Below are positions 18,095-26,681 of a stretch of 41,667 bases of DNA, piece by piece (position 1 is the first letter of the stretch; the number at the start of each line of letters is the position of its first letter). The stretch is from an uncultured Collinsella sp. (GTDB lineage Bacteria; Actinomycetota; Coriobacteriia; Coriobacteriales; Coriobacteriaceae): assembly GCA_900752015.1 (NCBI GenBank), contig CAADTZ010000083.1, positions 1 to 41,667 on the forward strand. Reading direction: 5' to 3'. Under the pieces are notes generated by a model. That model did not search any database. It was not told the DNA's origin and was given only the letters and a program-made list of their open reading frames with translations. Position numbers and translations under genes: made by a program.

Positions 18095-18123
18095 ATAGTA
18101 GCAGGCGAAAATACCCCCGTCAA
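18095..18123 (-). promoter_or_regulatory. rplU promoter
   Basis: TTGACG (18118-18123) and TACTAT (18095-18100) on the minus strand are 17 bases apart, with a TGC extended -10. The -35 box overlaps the stop codon of the upstream radical-SAM-linked gene. Transcription would start near 18088, about 35 bases before rplU. Confidence 0.7.
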
Positions 18124-18932
18124 CGAGTATGTGGAGCAAATCCACAAGTTCGCACAGGTATGGGGCTGACGAGTCGGCCCTCGTCGTCCTCGCATGCTTG
18201 ATTCTGACGCTCGACATCGTAGGAGCAGATGGTCACGAGGTCTTGCATACCGGTGGAAACAATAGGTGCATCCACGCCCGGGGTCAAGCCCTGCAACAAA
18301 ACATCAGCAGCAGAAAGCAAAATTTCCGGACGCATGGAGCCCTCGTTGTCGGCATGGGTGTCGAGCATGAGCACCAAATGGTCCGGGCGCTCCCCCGCCG
18401 TGAGCTCATAGCCCACGAGTGTGTGATCCAAATCCAAGCGCTTGCTCTTTTTTCCGCGCGCGTAGTCGATGCCATGGCCCGCGCGCAGCGTGTCGATCGC
18501 ACGATGCACCTCGTCGGCGCTTACGGGCGCCTCGGGGTCCAGATGCAGGTCGATGCGATACGACAGGCGCGTGAGCTGCGCCGTCAACGCCGGCGTGCGC
18601 ACGTCGATGTACGCCGCCTCGATGGGCGCCAGATCGGCCGGAGACGCCGCAGCCAGGCGCCCAAACGCCTCGTCGAGCGCCACGAACTCGGTCATAAACA
18701 GGTCATACCACTCGCAGGTCGACGACGTGCCCACCGGTAGCGCCGAAGAGAAGCCAACGCGCATGTGCGGAGAGAAGCCCTGCGTGACGGCATAGGGAAG
18801 TCCCGCACGGCGCACGATGCGCTCAATGGTATGGATTACTTCGAGATGACCCAGGTACTTAAGACGATCGCGCTTGCCATAGCGAACACGAAGCCTAAAG
18901 AGCGAGGGGTTGTCGGTCAGGCGCTCACTCAT
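18120..18932 (-). CDS. Radical-SAM-linked protein (TIGR03936 / DUF2344)
   Basis: A 270-residue member of a family found fused to, or directly after, the TIGR03960 radical SAM protein; no biochemical function is established. The N-terminal signature is visible as FRLRVRYGKRDRLKYLGHLE, then GLPYAVTQGFSPHMRVGFS and SALPVGTSS. It overlaps the upstream radical SAM gene by four bases (ATGA), so the two are translationally coupled and probably act together. The gene pair commonly lies just upstream of rplU. The 3' end overlaps the rplU promoter. Confidence 0.85.
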   Translation of the reverse strand: MSERLTDNPSLFRLRVRYGKRDRLKYLGHLEVIHTIERIVRRAGLPYAVTQGFSPHMRVGFSSALPVGTSSTCEWYDLFMTEFVALDEAFGRLAAASPADLAPIEAAYIDVRTPALTAQLTRLSYRIDLHLDPEAPVSADEVHRAIDTLRAGHGIDYARGKKSKRLDLDHTLVGYELTAGERPDHLVLMLDTHADNEGSMRPEILLSAADVLLQGLTPGVDAPIVSTGMQDLVTICSYDVERQNQACEDDEGRLVSPIPVRTCGFAPHTR

Positions 18933-20806
18933 GCGCGATCACCCATCAATACATTCTTGGCGTGGAGCGTGGGGCAGATCCCGCAGCCGGTGCACGACGT
19001 GCGGGTGCAGTCGGGAGTCGTGACGCCCTCGAGCGAGCGACGGTACTCGCGCTCGAGGAAGCCACGCGTGCAGCCGGGGCTCACGTGCTCCCACGGCAGG
19101 CGCCAGTCCAACTCGTAAGGCAGGTGTACGAGCTCGTTGAGGTCGATGCCGTTTTTGGCAGCAGCCTCCTTCCAGTTCTCGAGCGAGAAATGCTCTACCC
19201 AGGCGTCAAAGCGAGAGCCCGAACGCCAAGCATCGATGATGACGGGCGTCATGTCACGACCGGCGCGGGAAAGCGCGGCCTCGATGAGCGAGGTCTCGGC
19301 ATCGTGGTAATGCACGCGGACGGCACGGTTGCGAACACTCGTGATAAGCAGCTTCTGGCGACGCTTGACGTCGTCGTAGTCGAGCTGCGGGCACCACTGG
19401 AACGGCGTGGCGGCCTTGGGGATAAAGACCGAAACCGAGATGGACACCGAAATCGAGCCGCGACGAGCCTTGGGCACCACGGAACGACCGAGCTCCAGCA
19501 CGTGATCGGCCAGATTGGCGATGGCCACGATGTCCTCATCGCGCTCGCCGGGAAGGCCCATCATAAAGTAGAGCTTCATGCGGTTCCAGCCGGCCTCGAA
19601 GGCCGCCTTGGCCGCACGGTCCAGGTCCTCCTCGGTCACGTTCTTGTTAATGATGTCGCGCATGCGCTGGCTGCCGGCCTCGGGCGCGAACGTCAGGCCG
19701 CCCTTCTTTTCGCCGGCGACCGACTCGGCCATATCCACGCCAAACGAATCCAGGCGCTGCGACGGAATAGACACGCGAATACCCGTATCCTCCAGGCGAC
19801 GGTTGAGCCTGCCGAGCACGTCGCGAATGCAGGAGTGGTCGGTCGTGGAGAGCGAGGTCAGCGACACCTCGTCATAGCCGGTCTTTTCCAGACCCTGAAT
19901 CACCGACGAGACGATCTGGTCGGCCGAGCGCTCGCGCACCGGGCGATACGTCATGCCGGCCTGACAAAAACGACAGCCGCGGGCGCAGCCGCGCAGGATC
20001 TCGATAGACAGGCGGTCGTGAACCAGCTGTGCATAGGGCACGCACGACTGCGACAGCGGATTCGTGGCGCCGAAATCCTCGACGACGCGCTTGTAGACCA
20101 CGGTCGGCGCATCCTTGCCCTCACGCGGCACGGTGTAGCCATGCGGCGAGCAGGGCTCGTCGTGACGAACCTCATAGAGCGACGGCACGTAGTTGCCGGC
20201 AATGGATGCAAGCTGCTCGACAATCTGCGCGCGCGGGACCCCTTCGTCACGCAGGCGGCGATGCAACTGGCAGGTATCGAGCAGCGATTCCTCGCCCTCA
20301 CCGATGAGGATGGCATCGAAGAAGGCCGCGTACGGCTCGGGGTTGTACACCGAGGGGCCGCCGGCGATGATAATGGGGTCGTCCTCGGTGCGGTCAGCCG
20401 CTAACAGCGGAATACCAGCGAGGTCGAGTGCCTCGAGGAAGTTCGTCACCGCCATCTCGTGCGGCACATGCAGGCCGACGATATCAAACGAAGCGACCGG
20501 CGCTGCACCCTCGAGCGAGAGCAGCGGAATGCCTGCCTCGCGCATGGCGTCACCCATATCGGGCCACGGCACATAGCCGCGCTCGCAGGAGATGCCCTCG
20601 GCCTGGTTAAGGATGTTGTAGAGGATGGCGATGCCCTGGTTGGGCAGACCGACCTCGTACACATCCGGGTAGATCAGGCAGCAACGGTAGTCGGCATCGG
20701 CCTTGGAAAGCGTGCCCCACTCGTGATCGATATAGCGGCTCGGTTTCTCGACCTTGGCGAGCAGCGGCTCAATTAAATGAAAACAGTCTTGGTATGCAAC
20801 GCGCAA
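18929..20806 (-). CDS. Radical SAM protein (TIGR03960 family)
   Basis: A 625-residue protein with an N-terminal B12-binding-like Rossmann region (about 40-200, including IIIAGGPSVYNPEP and ILIGEGEE). The radical SAM cluster motif is RGCARGCRFCQAG (Cys274, Cys278, Cys281). The core continues with SLTSLSTTDHS and MKLYFMMGLPGERDEDI. A cysteine-rich C-terminus, CTRTSCTGCGICP, may hold a second cluster. The reaction is unknown. The TTG start at 20806 has TAGGGG upstream. It is translationally coupled to its DUF2344 partner. An RNase G gene (rng) often found between this pair and rplU in Clostridia is absent here. Confidence 0.88.
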   Translation of the reverse strand: MRVAYQDCFHLIEPLLAKVEKPSRYIDHEWGTLSKADADYRCCLIYPDVYEVGLPNQGIAILYNILNQAEGISCERGYVPWPDMGDAMREAGIPLLSLEGAAPVASFDIVGLHVPHEMAVTNFLEALDLAGIPLLAADRTEDDPIIIAGGPSVYNPEPYAAFFDAILIGEGEESLLDTCQLHRRLRDEGVPRAQIVEQLASIAGNYVPSLYEVRHDEPCSPHGYTVPREGKDAPTVVYKRVVEDFGATNPLSQSCVPYAQLVHDRLSIEILRGCARGCRFCQAGMTYRPVRERSADQIVSSVIQGLEKTGYDEVSLTSLSTTDHSCIRDVLGRLNRRLEDTGIRVSIPSQRLDSFGVDMAESVAGEKKGGLTFAPEAGSQRMRDIINKNVTEEDLDRAAKAAFEAGWNRMKLYFMMGLPGERDEDIVAIANLADHVLELGRSVVPKARRGSISVSISVSVFIPKAATPFQWCPQLDYDDVKRRQKLLITSVRNRAVRVHYHDAETSLIEAALSRAGRDMTPVIIDAWRSGSRFDAWVEHFSLENWKEAAAKNGIDLNELVHLPYELDWRLPWEHVSPGCTRGFLEREYRRSLEGVTTPDCTRTSCTGCGICPTLHAKNVLMGDRA

Positions 20807-20816
20807 CGGAAAACCC

Positions 20817-21746
20817 CTAAGCTGCGAGATCGGATGCGTCCTGGTAGGACGCCATAGGACGGGTAGCGCCCGCGACCGTGGTCACCAGATCGCGAACGCG
20901 GGAGAACGTGGCAGTGACCACCTCGTTGGCACGACTGTAGTCGACATCGCGCTCGTAGAGCGAAACGAGCGCACGGCCCATGCCATAGGTGCCCGCGGCG
21001 GCAGTGAGCGCCTTGACGGCAAACCCAATATGCGGCGTCTGCTTGACGAGCGCGCGGGTGACCGCGCGGATCACAAGACCGCCGGCAAGCACGCCCGCGA
21101 CCTCGTAGCCACGCTCTGGCTTAATGCCGCGTCCAAAGACGGCAGCGAGCTCAAAGAGCATGCCCACCTGCGCCAGCGCCATAACGGGATAATCGGCGCC
21201 CGGCAAAAACACCAGCGCACCGGTCGCCATATTGGTGAGCGCGCACGAGGTGATGATACGATTGGCTGCCGCAATGCGCATGAAGGCAAAGTTCGCCGCA
21301 AAAGCCGTTTCCTTGTCGGTGCGATCGAGAATCCAGCGAGCAAGCGTCTCGAGCAGATACGTCTTATCGGTTGCCGCTACCACGCCGAGCATGGGCGTGG
21401 ACTCCTCGATAAACGGCACCTCCACAGCAGACTCGGCAAGCACGCACACGGGCGCGCCGGCGATCACGAGCTCCTGCACGGCACTCTCCAAGCGGTCGGA
21501 ACCACACGAGAGCACCAGCACCACATCGGTATCGGTCTTTGGAGCAATTCGCTCCTCCCCCAGACGCTCGACGCGCACAATGCCCGAGGTCGTCTGCGGC
21601 ACAAAGGCGTCACGCACCGTCTCGGCCAGAAAGCGCGAGGCGGACGAATCCAGATAGACCGAGACGCGCACCGGCGTATCGGAATCCTTCTTAACGGACG
21701 CGCCCATCTTAAAAGCGCGGGTCAGCTTATCTACGGGAATTTTCAT
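20817..21746 (-). CDS. Uncharacterised protein with DUF697-like C-terminal domain
   Basis: 309 residues, not assigned to a named function. The N-terminal half (about 25-140) looks like an alpha/beta nucleotide-binding or GTPase-like fold lacking an obvious P-loop (VRVSVYLDSSASRF, DVVLVLSCGSDR). The C-terminal half (about 160-290) resembles DUF697: hydrophobic helices with GALVFLPGADYPVMALAQV, ELAAVFGRGI and GTYGMGRALVSLYE. It probably associates with the membrane. The ATG at 21746 has GGAGGGG upstream. It lies between rodA and the radical SAM gene in the same transcription direction with short gaps, so it is co-expressed with the cell-elongation genes. Confidence 0.55.
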   Translation of the reverse strand: MKIPVDKLTRAFKMGASVKKDSDTPVRVSVYLDSSASRFLAETVRDAFVPQTTSGIVRVERLGEERIAPKTDTDVVLVLSCGSDRLESAVQELVIAGAPVCVLAESAVEVPFIEESTPMLGVVAATDKTYLLETLARWILDRTDKETAFAANFAFMRIAAANRIITSCALTNMATGALVFLPGADYPVMALAQVGMLFELAAVFGRGIKPERGYEVAGVLAGGLVIRAVTRALVKQTPHIGFAVKALTAAAGTYGMGRALVSLYERDVDYSRANEVVTATFSRVRDLVTTVAGATRPMASYQDASDLAA

Positions 21747-21764
21747 AGCAAACCCCTCCAGCGG

Positions 21765-22991
21765 TTACGCGGCGCCCGAACGATGCCGCCATATGGATTG
21801 TACGATACCCACCGTCAGCAGTTGGATCATCATCGAAGACGAACCGAAGCTAATAAACGGTAGCGGAATACCGGTAATCGGCATCATGCCGATGCACATG
21901 CCGATGTTCTCAAAGGTCTGGAATGCCCACATGCCGACGATACCTACGCACGACAGACGCAGGAACAGCGACTCACACTTAAAGGCGACGCGAATCGTCG
22001 AAAAGATCAGCAGCACGTAGAGGCACAGGAGAAAAAAGGAACCGCAAAAACCAAAGGTCTCGGACAGGAAGGCGAAGACGAAGTCGGTGTGGAACTCAGG
22101 CAGAAAGCCGCCGGCCGACTGCGTCGCATGGCCCAAACCCTTACCAAAGAAGCCGCCCGAGCCAACGGCGATAAGCGACTGCTGCAGGTTGTAGGCATCG
22201 TCCGAATCGGCATTATCGGGGTCGATAAAGACCGTCAGACGGTTCATCTGATACTGCTTGATGAGCACATCGTGGCCGAGCAACGAATCAAAGACCGAAT
22301 CGAGCGCCAAAACGAGGGCCACCAGGCCCACGAGCAGGGCCAGAGTCGACAGCACCCATTCGCGGCGTGCACCGCTCATACAAATGACGATGGCGCCCGA
22401 AACAAGCACGACCAGGCCCGAGCCCAGGTCGCCCATGGCAACGACGGCCAAAAACGGAATGGACAGCATGCCGCAGAGCTTGACGTAGTCGCGAACGGTA
22501 TCGATGCGACCGTTATACTGCGAGCCAAGCGTAGCAATAAAGAAGATGGTGATGAGCTTGGCAAGCTCAACCGGCTGGAATGTCAAGCCGATACCGGGAA
22601 TCTTGATCCAGCCCGTCATGCCCAGACCGCCTGTATAGGACAGACCCGGAATCTTGGGCGAGAGGATCACGATCAGGTCGATGACGAGCAACGCCGTCGA
22701 GAAATTGGAAATACCGCGCAGGTCGGTACGCCAGACCAGCACCGCCAGCACCGCTCCGATGCCAATTCCCAGCAGATGGCGTGAGAACGAAGCGTCGGCC
22801 TTAAACTGCGAAGCCGACCAGATAATGATGGCACCGTAGGCGACGAGAGCCACAGTAGCCACGAGCACACCGATATGCACCTTTTGGCGAAACGTGCCGC
22901 GCGAGGCCGAAAGTTGCTTGTTGACACGGTCCAGGCTGCTGCGAGAGCCGGTCTTGGTTGAACGGAACAGATCCGCCGGAGAAAAATCCAT
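21765..22991 (-). CDS. rodA: Peptidoglycan glycosyltransferase RodA (SEDS family)
   Basis: Polytopic membrane enzyme that polymerises lipid II into glycan strands for lateral wall growth, working with the PBP2-type transpeptidase encoded just upstream. The 408-residue protein has about ten hydrophobic segments. SEDS signatures include GWIKIPGIGLTFQPVELAKL, GDLGSGLV, NRLTVFIDPDN, QQSLIAVGSGGFFGKGLG, PEFHTDFVFA and GIPLPFISFGSSS. The N-terminal cytoplasmic region of about 35 residues is Arg/Lys-rich. It starts at 22991, nine bases past the mrdA stop, and belongs to the mreB-mreC-mreD-mrdA-rodA cluster; mrdA-rodA adjacency argues for RodA rather than FtsW. Confidence 0.95.
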   Translation of the reverse strand: MDFSPADLFRSTKTGSRSSLDRVNKQLSASRGTFRQKVHIGVLVATVALVAYGAIIIWSASQFKADASFSRHLLGIGIGAVLAVLVWRTDLRGISNFSTALLVIDLIVILSPKIPGLSYTGGLGMTGWIKIPGIGLTFQPVELAKLITIFFIATLGSQYNGRIDTVRDYVKLCGMLSIPFLAVVAMGDLGSGLVVLVSGAIVICMSGARREWVLSTLALLVGLVALVLALDSVFDSLLGHDVLIKQYQMNRLTVFIDPDNADSDDAYNLQQSLIAVGSGGFFGKGLGHATQSAGGFLPEFHTDFVFAFLSETFGFCGSFFLLCLYVLLIFSTIRVAFKCESLFLRLSCVGIVGMWAFQTFENIGMCIGMMPITGIPLPFISFGSSSMMIQLLTVGIVQSIWRHRSGAA

Positions 22992-23000
22992 CGCAACCTC

Positions 23001-25070
23001 CTATCGAACCGAAGAATCGCCCGAGGCCGAAGAGGTATCGGGCTCGCCATAAATCACGCCGAGCACGTCGCGCACGACATGCATCGCGGTATCTGAGCCA
23101 CCGCCGCCCTGCTCCAGGACGGTAGCGACGACATACTTGGGGTCATCGGCCGGTGCATAGGCGCAGAACCACGCGTATTCATCCTCGCCACTTTTCTCGC
23201 CCGTGCCCGACTTGCCGTATACCTGCGGCGTCAGGGTGCCAAAGTGAGCCGCCAGGGACGTCGATGCCGTGTAAATCACGTCGTGCATGCCGTTGCGAAC
23301 AAGAGCCAAATCCGAATCGCTGTTGATCTTGGCCTCCAGGCGCTTCTTCTTGCCCTTGCCGTTGTACTTATAGGCATCGCCGTCGCCATCGCGCGACACG
23401 GCAGACAAAAACACGTGAGGCACGTACTGTTTGCCGCCGTTGGCAAGACCCATATAGGCACACGCCATCTGCAGGGGCGTCACCAGGATGTCGCCCTGAC
23501 CGATGGCAATGTTGGTCATATCGCCGGCATTCCACTTGCGGTCCTCGGCAGAGGCGTCGGTGAAGTACGACTCTTTCCACTCGGCATCGGGAATACGGCC
23601 CGCGCCTTCACTCGGCAGATCGATACCGCAGGTCTTGCCCAGGCCCCAGCGACGAAAGACCTCCTGCAGGCCCTCGGAATGCTGCTCGTCATAAAAAAAC
23701 GCCTTGCCCATGTCGTAGAAGACGGGGTCGCACGAGTTGGCGATACCCGACTGCAGCGTCATGGTGCCGTGGCCGGAATGCAGCCAGCAGTACTTGCCCC
23801 ACGACTTGCCCAGGCCCGTCCAATAGCCCGTGCAGTTGGTTGTCTGCGTTGAAGTGTAGGTTCCAAACTCAAGACCGGCCAGTGCCGAGAGCGGCTTGAT
23901 GGTCGAGGCCGACATGTACTGTCCGCTAATGGCGCGGTTGAGCAGCGGGTGCGAACCCTTGTCATCATTTAGCTCGGTCCACACGTCATTTGAGACGCCG
24001 CCGATAAAGACGGACGGATCGAACTTGGGCTCGCTCGCCATGCCCAGGATCTCGCCATTGTTGGGATCGAGACACACCACAGCGCCGTTGCCGGCATTGC
24101 TGTAGCCGGTGGTCTTGGCAAGCTCGATAGCGCTCGCCAGCGCCGTCTCACAGGCCTGTTGGATCTTAAGGTCGAGCGTGAGCTTAATGTCGGAGCCGGC
24201 CTTCGCGGGCACAGCGCCGGCCTGACCGGTCACATTGCCCGATGCATCGACCTTGACGGTCTGCTCGCCACGAATACCCTGCAGCAAGTTTTCGTAGTAG
24301 CTCTCAACGCCCGCCTGGCCCACGATATCGCCCGACTGGTACGTAATCTTGCCAGCAGAAGCATCATCATCGCCAGAGGTTTTCTTATTCTGGGCCTCGA
24401 GCTGCTCGGAGGTAATGGTGCCGGTATAGCCCAAGATATGGCATGCCGTCTCGCCATATGGATACTGACGCTCGGTACGCTCGGCAATCTTGACGCCCGG
24501 GAACTCGCCGGCATGCTCCTGAATATAGGCAACCGTGGAGCGACGGACGTCCGTCGCGATGGTATGCAGGCTCTGAGCGCCCTCTGTATTGTCCTGAATA
24601 TTGCGAAGGACCGCCACGTAAGGCATTCCAAGCACGTTGGCAAGATGGCGAACCAGAACCTCATCCTCGGCAAGGTCGCGGTAGGCCACGACAGCAAGTG
24701 AGGGACGGTTCTGGACAAGCGCCACGCCATTGCGGTCGAGGATGCGACCGCGCACAGCGGGTGTTGTAACGGTGCGAGTCTGATTACTATTGGCCTGCTT
24801 CTCGTAATAGTCCGATGAGACCATCTGCATGCCCCACAGCTTGACGGCAAGCGCCGCAAACATCGCGCCCACACCCGTGGTGAGGATGGAAAAGCGGCCC
24901 TTAAAGGCGGTCGACGCGGTATTGCCCTCGCCCTCGGTGGCGCGCGGGGCCGTTCCATGCTGCGTATCGTAGGTAAAACGGGAATCGCCACGACGCATGA
25001 CGACCAGCGCGACCACGATGGCCACAACCAGCACGATACCGGCGATAATAACCGTCATCTGGGAAGACAT
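23001..25070 (-). CDS. mrdA: Penicillin-binding protein 2 (elongation transpeptidase)
   Basis: Class B PBP that cross-links peptidoglycan during elongation. In 689 residues, the dimerisation domain begins near VRGRILDRNGVALVQNRP (about 107-124). The transpeptidase motifs are SxxK at STIK (Ser389-Lys392), SxN-type SCD (446-448; SCD as in some PBP2s) and KSG (620-622). An unusual feature is two N-terminal hydrophobic segments, about 6-26 and 60-82, separated by a hydrophilic linker; usual PBP2s have one. The start at 25070 is well supported by GGGGAGG upstream, so the first segment appears real. It lies between mreD and rodA. Confidence 0.95.
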   Translation of the reverse strand: MSSQMTVIIAGIVLVVAIVVALVVMRRGDSRFTYDTQHGTAPRATEGEGNTASTAFKGRFSILTTGVGAMFAALAVKLWGMQMVSSDYYEKQANSNQTRTVTTPAVRGRILDRNGVALVQNRPSLAVVAYRDLAEDEVLVRHLANVLGMPYVAVLRNIQDNTEGAQSLHTIATDVRRSTVAYIQEHAGEFPGVKIAERTERQYPYGETACHILGYTGTITSEQLEAQNKKTSGDDDASAGKITYQSGDIVGQAGVESYYENLLQGIRGEQTVKVDASGNVTGQAGAVPAKAGSDIKLTLDLKIQQACETALASAIELAKTTGYSNAGNGAVVCLDPNNGEILGMASEPKFDPSVFIGGVSNDVWTELNDDKGSHPLLNRAISGQYMSASTIKPLSALAGLEFGTYTSTQTTNCTGYWTGLGKSWGKYCWLHSGHGTMTLQSGIANSCDPVFYDMGKAFFYDEQHSEGLQEVFRRWGLGKTCGIDLPSEGAGRIPDAEWKESYFTDASAEDRKWNAGDMTNIAIGQGDILVTPLQMACAYMGLANGGKQYVPHVFLSAVSRDGDGDAYKYNGKGKKKRLEAKINSDSDLALVRNGMHDVIYTASTSLAAHFGTLTPQVYGKSGTGEKSGEDEYAWFCAYAPADDPKYVVATVLEQGGGGSDTAMHVVRDVLGVIYGEPDTSSASGDSSVR

Positions 25071-25083
25071 CTACGGGCCTCCC

Positions 25084-25650
25084 CTATTTGAGCTTGCGGG
25101 TCTTGGGCTTAAAGCGCATACCCGCCTGGCGTCCGCCACGTGCGGAGAATCCATAGCCGGACTGCGGCACGACGCCGGACATCAAAAATGGAATGGCAAC
25201 CAGACCCGTCAGGATCGAGGACGGCAGCGCATGGCCGAAGATCGCCACGACAAAGCTCGTCTCCAAACCCATAAACAGCAAGATGATGCTGTAGATCACA
25301 TTAATGACGAGCGCAAAGGCGCCCACAGTGACGCCGCGCGCACTCGGGGTACCGCCCGTCTGACCGACGGCGCTGTGCACCAGGGCAAAAGAACCCACGG
25401 TCAGCAGGAGCGACATAACGCCCACCGGCACGGCAGCGGACAGGTCATAGAACAAGCCGCTGCAAAAACCGCACACGACGGCACGGGTCGGGTCGCCCGA
25501 GAACACGCTTAGGCACACCAGGATAATCATGAAGTTGACGCGACCGCCCGCAATGGAGATCTGCGGTGCCAGGCCTGCCTGCAGCAGCACGCACACGATG
25601 GCGGCGATCACAAACGTGCGGGAGCTCATCCCCTGCTCGTGTAGATCCAT
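25084..25650 (-). CDS. mreD: Rod shape-determining protein MreD
   Basis: Small integral membrane protein of the elongasome, here 188 residues. It has about five to six hydrophobic helices starting at TFVIAAIVCVLLQAGLAP, then FMIILVCLSVFSGDP and GFCSGLFYDLSAAVPVG (the GF..GL..D motif typical of MreD), and ends in a basic tail. The ATG at 25650 is chosen because AGGGGG lies seven bases upstream; the ATG at 25656 would have almost no spacing. The position between mreC and mrdA confirms the call, since MreD sequences diverge strongly. Confidence 0.9.
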   Translation of the reverse strand: MDLHEQGMSSRTFVIAAIVCVLLQAGLAPQISIAGGRVNFMIILVCLSVFSGDPTRAVVCGFCSGLFYDLSAAVPVGVMSLLLTVGSFALVHSAVGQTGGTPSARGVTVGAFALVINVIYSIILLFMGLETSFVVAIFGHALPSSILTGLVAIPFLMSGVVPQSGYGFSARGGRQAGMRFKPKTRKLK

Positions 25651-25661
25651 GGACATGCCCC

Positions 25662-26660
25662 CTATTCGCTCGAGCCGGAATCGGTCGTCTCGGACGTGTC
25701 GGAACTGTCATCCGAGCTCTCGTCCTTCGTCTTGGTCGCAGCATCGCGCGACGTTCCCTGCGGCGTGCTGTTGGCCGTGCTCACGTCCTCATCCGAGGCC
25801 GACTGTTCGTCGGTCAGCGAGGTAATGACCAGCACTTCCTCGTTGTTCTCGGCCGTCGTCTGAGCGCGCACCACAATGGTGTAGTACACATCGTTTGCCG
25901 ATTTCTCAACCGACGAGACGGTGCCGAGCGGTAGACCCTTGGGGAACACGCCACCGATGCCCGAGGTCACGATGATGTCGCCAACCTTAACATCGGAGTC
26001 GACGCTCACGTACTCAAGACGCAGCGTGCCGTCAGCCTGACCCTGCAGCATGCCCTGGGCGCGCGTGTCCTGCACCATGGCGGACACGCCCGAGTTCTCG
26101 TCGCTAATCAAGCGCACGGTAGAGCTCTTGGCCGATACCTCGATAATCTGGCCGATAACACCGGCAGAACTCGTCACGGGCATGTTGATGGTAAGGCTGT
26201 CGGCAGAGCCCTTGTCGATGGTAACGGTCGAAGTCCAGGCATCGCCGGAGGCACCGACAATACGAGCAGCGGTCGATTTGAGGTTATAGGTCGACTGCAG
26301 GCCGACCAGCCCTTCCAGACGCTCAGCAGTCTTTTGAGCCTCGGAGAGCTCGGCAACCTTAGAGGTCAGCTCCTCATTTTGCTTCTTAAGCTCGTCAAGC
26401 GTGTCCTGCGACGCCGTAAGGTTAGAGAACACGTTGCCGATCGCATTGAAGGGAGCCGCCACAGCCGAACCCACAAAGCGCACCGGCGAGGTAATCGTCG
26501 TTACGCCCGAACGCACGGCATGAATCGGTCCTGCCTCGCCCTCGCGGATGTAAAACGTGAGCAGCAACACCGAAATCAGGCTGAAAACAATCAACGGGCG
26601 CATACCCGTTGATTGTCGCTTGGTATTCAGATTTGTGGAGAAACCCGAAGATCGTGCCAA
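25662..26660 (-). CDS. mreC: Rod shape-determining protein MreC
   Basis: Bitopic membrane protein that links MreB to the extracytoplasmic wall synthases. The 332-residue protein has one membrane segment (about 21-37) and a coiled coil (about 85-120: LDELKKQNEELTSKVAEL). The beta-rich MreC core follows, with ARIVGASGDAWTSTVTIDKG, VRLISDENSGVSAMV and GDIIVTSGIGGVFPKGLPLG. After about residue 280 there is a disordered Ser/Asp/Thr-rich tail. The start is a TTG at 26660 with AAAGGTGG upstream, 21 bases after mreB. Confidence 0.94.
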   Translation of the reverse strand: MARSSGFSTNLNTKRQSTGMRPLIVFSLISVLLLTFYIREGEAGPIHAVRSGVTTITSPVRFVGSAVAAPFNAIGNVFSNLTASQDTLDELKKQNEELTSKVAELSEAQKTAERLEGLVGLQSTYNLKSTAARIVGASGDAWTSTVTIDKGSADSLTINMPVTSSAGVIGQIIEVSAKSSTVRLISDENSGVSAMVQDTRAQGMLQGQADGTLRLEYVSVDSDVKVGDIIVTSGIGGVFPKGLPLGTVSSVEKSANDVYYTIVVRAQTTAENNEEVLVITSLTDEQSASDEDVSTANSTPQGTSRDAATKTKDESSDDSSDTSETTDSGSSE

Positions 26661-26681
26661 ATGGAATCCACCTTTTGGAAA

